Positions 28,748 to 34,245 of a stretch of 34,245 bases of DNA are shown here, piece after piece. Origin of the DNA: Sarcodiotheca gaudichaudii (Eukaryota > Rhodophyta > Florideophyceae > Gigartinales > Solieriaceae); NCBI GenBank assembly GCA_032355985.1, contig JAUKVZ010000014.1:1-34245 (forward strand). Direction: 5' to 3'. The notes under the pieces are model-generated. The model was given only the letters and a program-made list of their open reading frames with translations. It did no database searches and had not been told where the DNA came from. Within the stretch, counting starts at the first letter, position 1; each line of letters starts with the position of its first letter. The position numbers and the translations under genes are program-made.

Positions 28748-28819
28748 TCCTCAGTAGCTCAGTGGTAGAGCGATCGGCTGTTAACCGATTGGTCGTAGGT
28801 TCAAGTCCTTCCTGGGGAG
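28748..28819 (+). tRNA. trnN(guu): tRNA-Asn (GUU)
   Basis: A 72-base cloverleaf. The acceptor TCCTCAG pairs with CTGGGGA with one T-G, and the discriminator is G. The anticodon loop CTGTTAA gives GUU. It precedes ccdA on the same strand by 38 bases. Confidence 0.97.
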
Positions 28820-28857
28820 CTAAAAATATATTTTTTTCTTTATTCTAATAATAATAA

Positions 28858-29604
28858 ATGATAGCAAATCTTAGTATGCACTCTAATTTAGTATTACTAG
28901 AAATTAGATTGTACCAATTGCAACAATTAGTTTATAGACTACTCTCATCTGAAATTCATAGATTTTCACCTCTCGTTGCACTGTTGACTTTTACAGGAGG
29001 TATAGTTACTAGTCTTAATCCATGCATGATATCTATGTTACCCGTAACTTTATCGTATATGAAGGAAAGTAGTCAAATATCTACAAGCAAAAATGCTTTT
29101 TTAAGGGGACTTAGCAGTAGTATTATTCTTACAGTATTATTTACATTATTAGTAGGTAAATACTACCATAAAACTACTCTCCAGATTCCTTTGCTTTCAC
29201 CTATATGCACAGTACTTATTGGCTTGAATTTACTTGAAGTTTTACATCTTAATTACTTTGCAAGGACTTTAAACGTAACAAAAAAAATTTCAAGGAATTA
29301 TAAGTTAAAAAACTACTTAATAGGCTTTTTTTTAGGATTAAACTCATCTTCGTGTAGCACTCCAATTTTAATTACTATTACATTCTGGCTATCTAATTCC
29401 AATAATATGATTTCAGGTATAATTTATATATGTTTTTATCTTTTTGGATATATTCTTCTTATTTTTTTACTTCTACAGATAACTATTAAGAATAACAACC
29501 TTAAACTAATTACAAAATTATGGTACTCAGTTGTGCCTGCTATTGGATGCACCATGACAAGTTTAGGAATTTTTTCATTACTTGCCCAAGTTTTTACCCA
29601 GTAA
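28858..29604 (+). CDS. ccdA: Thiol-disulphide transporter CcdA (cytochrome c maturation)
   Basis: CcdA passes reducing power across the thylakoid membrane to keep apocytochrome CXXCH cysteines reduced. The 248-residue protein has about six hydrophobic spans after an N-terminal segment of some 37 residues. The two redox cysteines are C56 in TSLNPCMISMLP and C166 in SSSCSTPI, at matching places in the two halves. It is followed 49 bases later by ccs1, forming a System II pair. Confidence 0.94.
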   Translation: MIANLSMHSNLVLLEIRLYQLQQLVYRLLSSEIHRFSPLVALLTFTGGIVTSLNPCMISMLPVTLSYMKESSQISTSKNAFLRGLSSSIILTVLFTLLVGKYYHKTTLQIPLLSPICTVLIGLNLLEVLHLNYFARTLNVTKKISRNYKLKNYLIGFFLGLNSSSCSTPILITITFWLSNSNNMISGIIYICFYLFGYILLIFLLLQITIKNNNLKLITKLWYSVVPAIGCTMTSLGIFSLLAQVFTQ

Positions 29605-29653
29605 AAAATAAACTATTCGTACCATAAAATACTCTCAATCTAAATAACATATA

Positions 29654-30976
29654 ATGTACTATATTAATAGAAAAAATGTTCGATGGTACTTTATTCGAGC
29701 AGTATCTAATTTAAACCTTGCAATATTACTTTTATTGATGATAGCTTTTCTAAGTATATTAGGAACAATAATAGAACAAGATCAAAATACTAGCTATTAT
29801 CAGATCAATTATCCTATAAATCATCTTCTCAAATACACTTATATATTGAACTGGAAACTAATAACAGGCTTTGGTCTTGACCATATTTATGCCACCTGGT
29901 GGTTTCTACTTTTATTACTGTTATTTTTTTGCAGTCTAACAACATGCACATTTTCTAGACAGTTACCTGGACTTAGGAAAGCTAGAAATTGGAAATTTAG
30001 ACAAAGAACAATAGAACAAAACACAAATATCTTAAATGAAAAATTTGATGAACAGTCTTTTACAAATATTATCTACACTTTAAATTCAAAATGCTATTAT
30101 GTTTTTCATAGAAATAATAGTATATATGGATACAAGGGCTTAAGTGGGCGTATAGCTCCTATTTTTGTGCACTTTGGAATAATATTAACTCTTACAGGAG
30201 CTATGATAGGTTTTTTTAGCGGCTTCATGGCCCAACAAATGATACCAACAGGTGAAATATTTCATATTCAAAACGTAATTAAATCTGGATTAAAAAGTAA
30301 AATACCAGACAATATAGTAGGTAAAATTAATAATTTTCATATTGATTATAATAATAACAAATCAATCAAACAATTTTACTCCAATATTTCTTTAATAGAT
30401 AATTCATGCAATTATTTAAGTCAAAAGGAAATTTATGTCAATTCACCTTTGAAGTTTCGAAATATGACCTTCTATCAAACGGATTGGCAAATCAATGGAC
30501 TAAGAGTAAAATTAAATATAAATAATACGTTACAACTAAAACTAAACAAATCTAAGATAGGAAATACAAATATTTGGGTATACAACTTACCGATAGATAA
30601 AAATGATTACCTTTTTTTTATAATTACTAATTTAAAAGACCCAATTCTAATTTATAACCAATTAGGACAACTGATTAAAGCTGCTAATATTAATGAAGTA
30701 TTAAAAATTAATAACAATAACTTTAGTATTACAGAAGTTATGACAGGTACGGGTATACAAATAAAGACAGATCCTGGCATTACCATAGTGTATACTGGTT
30801 TTTCTATACTAATGATTAGCATTGTCATCAGTTACTTATCATACTCTCAAATTTGGTCATATAATGACAGTATCAATAAAAAATTTATAATAACAGGCGA
30901 AACGAATAGAGCAAAATTAGCGTTTGACAAGGAATTAGCACAGATCAAGAAAATTTATTTTCAATTAACGTTATAA
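29654..30976 (+). CDS. ccs1: Cytochrome c biogenesis protein Ccs1 (ResB-like)
   Basis: Ccs1 with CcsA forms the haem-delivery synthase of System II. The 440-residue protein has the ResB start (RAVSNLNLAILLLLMIAFLSILGTIIEQDQ), then the span near TWWFLLLLLLFFCSLTTCTFSRQLPGL, a third span at HFGIILTLTGAMIGFFSG, a large lumenal domain with KFRNMTFYQTDWQINGL, and a C-terminal span near GFSILMISIVISYLSYSQIW. ccsA is not in this window. Its targets psbV and petJ are. Convergent with trpG, 32 bases apart. Confidence 0.95.
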   Translation: MYYINRKNVRWYFIRAVSNLNLAILLLLMIAFLSILGTIIEQDQNTSYYQINYPINHLLKYTYILNWKLITGFGLDHIYATWWFLLLLLLFFCSLTTCTFSRQLPGLRKARNWKFRQRTIEQNTNILNEKFDEQSFTNIIYTLNSKCYYVFHRNNSIYGYKGLSGRIAPIFVHFGIILTLTGAMIGFFSGFMAQQMIPTGEIFHIQNVIKSGLKSKIPDNIVGKINNFHIDYNNNKSIKQFYSNISLIDNSCNYLSQKEIYVNSPLKFRNMTFYQTDWQINGLRVKLNINNTLQLKLNKSKIGNTNIWVYNLPIDKNDYLFFIITNLKDPILIYNQLGQLIKAANINEVLKINNNNFSITEVMTGTGIQIKTDPGITIVYTGFSILMISIVISYLSYSQIWSYNDSINKKFIITGETNRAKLAFDKELAQIKKIYFQLTL

Positions 30977-31008
30977 ATAAACAAAAATAAATATTAATTT
31001 AATAAATA

Positions 31009-31575
31009 CTACGTGGACAAAAAATTTTTAATAATCAATTTACCCTCATTTGTCCACAAGCTTTCTGGATGAAACTGAATGCCTCTCAAAAGTTTATGGT
31101 ACTTGTGACGACAACCCATGATAATACCTTCCTGTGTCCAAGCTGTGACCTCTAAATCCTCTGGCAATGCTAGATGGTCAATTATTAAGCTATGATAACG
31201 TACAGCATTAAAAGGATTGGACAATTGACTGAAGATATCATCATTTTTATGCAAAACCTTACTAACCTTAGCATGCATAGGTTTATGCAGCTGCTTAATA
31301 TAAGCACCATATGCATACCCTATGCTTTGATGACCTAAACAAACACCTAATATAGGTATTTTACTAGCATAAGCTTGTATCAACTCTAAAGAAATTCCTG
31401 TATCAGTAGGCTGACCTGGGCCCGGGGATAAAACAACATGGGTGGGCCGCAGAAGATTAACATCACTAAGTGAGATTTCATCATTTCTACATATCTTGAC
31501 TTCGAAACCCAGTTCACCAACACATTGAGCTAAGTTCTGAGTAAAACTATCATAATTATCTATTATTAAGATCAT
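31009..31575 (-). CDS. trpG: Anthranilate synthase component II (glutamine amidotransferase)
   Basis: TrpG supplies ammonia from glutamine to TrpE for anthranilate, the first step of tryptophan synthesis; bacterial homologues may also serve para-aminobenzoate synthesis. It begins MILIIDNYDSFTQNL, with the oxyanion strand VVLSPGPGQP, the nucleophile C79 in GVCLGHQ and the H169/E171 pair in IQFHPES. At 188 residues it is full length. It lies 44 bases downstream of thiG on the same strand, so the two may share a transcript. Confidence 0.95.
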   Translation of the reverse strand: MILIIDNYDSFTQNLAQCVGELGFEVKICRNDEISLSDVNLLRPTHVVLSPGPGQPTDTGISLELIQAYASKIPILGVCLGHQSIGYAYGAYIKQLHKPMHAKVSKVLHKNDDIFSQLSNPFNAVRYHSLIIDHLALPEDLEVTAWTQEGIIMGCRHKYHKLLRGIQFHPESLWTNEGKLIIKNFLST

Positions 31576-31619
31576 GTTATTGCTTTATTTGATAGGCAAA
31601 ATATATTATAGGTGACAAT

Positions 31620-32453
31620 TTACTTATATGAAATTCCTTCTAATGAAGAGCTTGCTTGTGCATTTGTTCTTGCTTGCATCCTACCTGACATATAAGAAAT
31701 TCTACCAGACAGTATACTTAACTTCATAGCTTCTGCCATAGAAACCGGTACAGAAGACCGTGCAACAGCTGTATTTAGTAAAACAGCTGAAGCTCCAAGC
31801 TCCATCGCTTGCCCGGCATCACTTGCAGTCCCAATACCTGCATCAACAATAACAGGCACTTTTGAATTTTCAATAATAATACGTATATTAGCAGTATTCT
31901 GTATTCCTTGACCTGAACCAATAGGAGATGCTAAAGGCATTACAGTAACACAGCCTATCTCTTCTAATTGCTTTGCAAGAATTGGATCTGCATTAATATA
32001 GGGCAAAACAGAAAAATTTTTTCGCACTAAGTACTCAGCTGCTTTTAGAGTACCTAAAGGATCTGGTAATAAATACTTAGGGTCTGGTATGACTTCGAGC
32101 TTAACAAAATTATTATCTACTTGGCCAAGTTTTTTTGCCATTTCACGACCTAAAGTTGCAATTCTAATAGATTCTTCTGCTGTTTGACAACCTGCAGTAT
32201 TTGGCAAAAGCCATAATTTTTTCCAATCAAGACCATCGATTAAGTTACTGCGACCTTTGTTCTTAGCATCCTGAGCCCTCCTAATAGCAACAGTAACAAT
32301 AGAAGCTTCGCTTGCAATAATACTAGCTCTTGCTTCTTTAAAACTTTTATATTTGCCTGTACCCAACATTAAACGAGAAGAAAAAGTCTTATGGCCAATA
32401 ATAAATGGTATATCTTTAAGATTAAAACTTAAAGAATCTGAATTGTGTTGCAT
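31620..32453 (-). CDS. thiG: Thiazole synthase
   Basis: ThiG makes the thiazole phosphate of thiamine from deoxyxylulose phosphate, dehydroglycine and sulphur carried on ThiS. The TIM-barrel protein (277 residues) shows [29 protein letters not shown], the Schiff-base lysine K118 in [16 protein letters not shown], and the phosphate-binding [21 protein letters not shown]. ThiS and ThiF are not seen in this window. Confidence 0.96.
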   Translation of the reverse strand: MQHNSDSLSFNLKDIPFIIGHKTFSSRLMLGTGKYKSFKEARASIIASEASIVTVAIRRAQDAKNKGRSNLIDGLDWKKLWLLPNTAGCQTAEESIRIATLGREMAKKLGQVDNNFVKLEVIPDPKYLLPDPLGTLKAAEYLVRKNFSVLPYINADPILAKQLEEIGCVTVMPLASPIGSGQGIQNTANIRIIIENSKVPVIVDAGIGTASDAGQAMELGASAVLLNTAVARSSVPVSMAEAMKLSILSGRISYMSGRMQARTNAQASSSLEGISYK

Positions 32454-32533
32454 ACTCTGTATAAATTTAAAATAATAATAAAAAACAATAGAGCATTTGA
32501 AAATTCTTCTATTTTTATTGTAGAATCAATATA

Positions 32534-32568
32534 GTTTGTATAATAAAATACTTTATTATTATACAAAC
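32534..32568. promoter_or_regulatory. 13-bp inverted repeat with TATAAT on both strands
   Basis: GTTTGTATAATAA (32534-32546) and its exact reverse complement (32556-32568) flank a 9-base centre. Each arm contains TATAAT, one on each strand, pointing towards tic20 and thiG. It could be a symmetric divergent promoter or a regulator site; neither -10 has a good -35 partner, so the role is inferred. Confidence 0.4.
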
Positions 32569-32710
32569 CTTACTTTAATAATAACAAGTAATAAAACAAT
32601 ATTATATTCATAACATTTTGGATTACAATCCCTTTCGTCACTAACTATAATTATACAATATAACTATACCTAATGAACTTTCTATCTAAACCATAGTTAT
32701 CTTATCTGTG

Positions 32711-32745
32711 GTGAACTTAGTAAAATATTAGGTATACTAGTATAC
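32711..32745 (+). promoter_or_regulatory. tic20 promoter candidate with a 14-bp palindrome
   Basis: GTGAAC (32711-32716), a 16-base spacer and TATACT (32733-32738). The -10 lies inside the perfect palindrome GTATACTAGTATAC (32732-32745), which ends 18 bases before the tic20 ATG. The palindrome could be an operator over the start of transcription. This rests on layout only. Confidence 0.35.
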
Positions 32746-32763
32746 TAAGTTGATTTACATAAA

Positions 32764-33282
32764 ATGAACTATAAAAACAATTATAATAAAACAAGCATTA
32801 CATTTATTGATAGAATAGGTTCAGTACTTCCATATTCTCTACCACTTTTAGAAGGAGTGCAAAATTTTGGCCAACAGGTACTGCCAGATTACCCATTTAT
32901 TTTGACAAATATATACAAAAAAACTATCATGCCGATGGTCATTTTTTATGTCATGCATCCAGCATTAGCTTTTGTACTATTTTTTGTATTGTATTATCTG
33001 TTTGTAAGAGCGAAAAGTCCTATTCCAAATAGGCCTTTTATTAGATTTAACGTACTGCAATCTATATTGCTCTTTTTAATTAATTCTTTACTTGGAGCGG
33101 TATTCAGAGCAATACCAATAGAATTTAGAAATAGTTTGCTAGGATTCATGACATGTAATACACTTTTTTGGTTTGTTTTACTTACAATCACTTACTCTAT
33201 TAAAAAATCTATTGAAGGAAAATACTCTAATATACCTGTAATTTCTCAAGCTGTAAGAATACAAATAAACAATCAAGTATAA
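32764..33282 (+). CDS. ycf60: Tic20-like protein translocon component (Ycf60)
   Basis: Tic20 forms the channel of the inner envelope protein import complex. The 172-residue protein has the family block IDRIGSVLPYSLPLLEGVQNFG and four hydrophobic spans near 62-80, 98-115, 122-134 and 137-150. The RPFIRFNVLQSILLF segment is typical of Tic20/Ycf60. Being plastid-encoded here, it would serve import of the nuclear-encoded proteome. rps6 follows 28 bases downstream on the same strand. Confidence 0.9.
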   Translation: MNYKNNYNKTSITFIDRIGSVLPYSLPLLEGVQNFGQQVLPDYPFILTNIYKKTIMPMVIFYVMHPALAFVLFFVLYYLFVRAKSPIPNRPFIRFNVLQSILLFLINSLLGAVFRAIPIEFRNSLLGFMTCNTLFWFVLLTITYSIKKSIEGKYSNIPVISQAVRIQINNQV

Positions 33283-33310
33283 ACTAGAAAAATATAAAAT
33301 TTAAACTAAT

Positions 33311-33610
33311 ATGCTAAATCACTACGAAACTATATATATTTTAAAACCAGATGTAACCGAAGATGTTAATTTAGCTTTGGTTAATAAATACAAAGATCTC
33401 ATAAAAAAAGAAGGTGGCCAGAATGTATTTATGCAACATAGAGGTCGAAGACATTTAAGCTACAATATAAATCACTATTATGATGGAATTTATGTTCAGG
33501 TAAATTATGAAGGTAATGGACAACTAGTTAGAGCATTAGAAAAGTCCATAGAGTTTAATAATAATATAATTAGATCTTTAACAGTAAAAACAAAGGACAG
33601 AAAAAAATAA
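33311..33610 (+). CDS. rps6: 30S ribosomal protein S6
   Basis: The 99-residue protein begins MLNHYETIYILKPDVTED and carries HRGRRHLSYNINHYYDGIYVQV, the RNA-binding strand region of S6. It lies just upstream of the 5S rRNA gene, on the opposite strand and convergent with it, 24 bases apart. Confidence 0.95.
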   Translation: MLNHYETIYILKPDVTEDVNLALVNKYKDLIKKEGGQNVFMQHRGRRHLSYNINHYYDGIYVQVNYEGNGQLVRALEKSIEFNNNIIRSLTVKTKDRKK

Positions 33611-33634
33611 TAAGTCTAAGTATATTTTCATAGA

Positions 33635-33754
33635 GTCTTGATACTGAGCTACTTTTCCAAAGGGCTCCCCCTTCAGTATCATTGCCGCTATAGTGTTTAA
33701 CAACCAAGTTCGGGATGGATTGGTGTGGTTCCACTATGCTATAAGCATCAAGAC
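33635..33754 (-). rRNA. rrn5: 5S ribosomal RNA
   Basis: A 120-base gene on the minus strand. The ends GTCTTGAT and ATCAAGAC pair perfectly as helix I. The conserved internal blocks CCATCCCGAACTTGGTTGTT and GGGAGCCCTTTGGAAAAGTA are present. It lies about 40 bases downstream of the 23S 3' end, as in a normal rRNA operon. The exact ends may differ by a base or two. Confidence 0.93.
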
Positions 33755-33794
33755 ATAATAACACTTCTAATTAATTTGTTTATTTTACAGTAAA

Positions 33795-33917
33795 TAAAGC
33801 TTTCGATCTATTAGTACGTCTTAGCTGAATACATTACTGCACTTACACTTAACGCCTATCAAACGGCTAATCTTGCCGTGATCTTATCCTTTCGGTAAGA
33901 GTACTCATCTTGAGGTG

Positions 33918-33950
<33 letters not shown>

Positions 33951-34075
33951 TCTCCACACTTAGCTACCCAGCGTTTACTGTTGGCACAATAACTGGTACA
34001 CCAGCGGTGTGTCTCTCCTGGTCCTCTCGTACTAAGGAGAGCTCCTCTCAATACTCTAACGCCTGCACCGGATAT

Positions 34076-34123
<48 letters not shown>

Positions 34124-34159
34124 CATGGGCGAACAGCCCAACCCTTGGGACATACTACT

Positions 34160-34228
<69 letters not shown>

Positions 34229-34245
34229 CAGCCTGTTATCCCTAG
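33795..34245 (-). rRNA. rrn23: 23S ribosomal RNA, 3' part (truncated by the window edge)
   Basis: About 450 bases of the 3' end of 23S rRNA on the minus strand, running off the window. The sarcin-ricin loop AGTACGAGAGGACC (on the minus strand, 34020-34033) and the peptidyl-transferase region GGATAACAGGCTGATCTCCC (at the window end) are exact. The GC content is far above the surrounding DNA, as expected for rRNA. The 3' end, about 33795, is approximate; the part that forms a separate 4.5S rRNA in land plants is continuous here. Confidence 0.95.

Larger units (their letters stand above)
32454..32763. other. Divergent thiG-tic20 intergenic region
   Basis: A 310-base, very AT-rich spacer between divergent genes. 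It holds a 13-bp inverted repeat (32534-32568) with a TATAAT on each strand and a 14-bp palindrome (32732-32745) near tic20, both listed on their own. I see no gene in it. Confidence 0.65.

Noticed and set aside
33570-33764. 64-codon open frame on the minus strand over the 5S rRNA
   Set aside because: It overlaps the 5S rRNA and the rps6 end and matches no protein.
33938-34195. 85-codon open frame on the minus strand with GC-rich codons
   Set aside because: It is inside the 23S rRNA gene; the composition is that of rRNA.

Overview
The window is a gene-dense, strongly AT-rich segment of a red algal plastid (chloroplast) genome. The diagnostic content is photosystem I and II subunits, the phycobilisome core subunit ApcD, and many genes that red algal plastids keep but green plastids lack: trpA, trpG, carA, fabH, thiG, ftrB, petJ, psbV, rne, rpl34, secA, tilS, a CGFS glutaredoxin, ycf26, ycf35, ycf37, ycf46, ycf52-ycf56, ycf63, rbcR and an SRP RNA gene. 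The gene set fits a multicellular red alga (Florideophyceae or Bangiophyceae); I cannot name the species. No tRNA intron, mobile element or CRISPR array is visible. The window begins inside secA and ends inside the 23S rRNA gene.

Layout. 1-3.5 kb: secA 3' end, trnE, trpA (-), trnK (-), tilS, glutaredoxin, psb30. 3.6-5.1 kb: ftrB (-), psaI, then the psbE-F-L-J operon (-). 5.4-8.2 kb: ycf63 followed by the histidine kinase ycf26 (-). 8.2-11.8 kb: trnV, trnR, chlI (-), psaM (-), ycf46 (-), rpl34 (-). 11.9-14.6 kb: ycf37, trnP (-), ycf52 (-), psaF-psaJ, apcD. 14.7-19.7 kb: a plus-strand run of SRP RNA, fabH, psbX, accD, psbV, petJ and carA. 19.7-23 kb: ycf53 (-), ycf55 (-), ycf54 (+), rbcR (-). 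23.2-26.6 kb: psbY, rpl32, ycf56, rpl21, rpl27, rne. 26.7-28.6 kb: psbA (-), ycf35, trnL (-). 28.7-31 kb: trnN, ccdA, ccs1. 31-33.6 kb: trpG and thiG (-), tic20 and rps6 (+). 33.6 kb to the end: 5S and 23S rRNA (-).

Several functions are linked. ccdA and ccs1 make System II of cytochrome c maturation, and two of its substrates, cytochrome c550 (psbV) and cytochrome c6 (petJ), are also here. trnE, chlI, ycf53 (GUN4) and ycf54 all feed tetrapyrrole and chlorophyll synthesis. accD and fabH start fatty acid synthesis. ftrB and the glutaredoxin handle thiol redox. trpA/trpG and carA belong to tryptophan and to arginine/pyrimidine synthesis.

The most notable signals are: (1) a 129-bp near-perfect palindrome between the convergent rne and psbA genes that takes in the last codons of rne and the psbA stop codon; (2) a Ycf56 protein with the RNase Z fold signature whose catalytic HxHxDH motif is replaced and whose C-terminal half is absent; and (3) several stem-loops and good sigma70-type promoters (psbE, psaM, SRP RNA).
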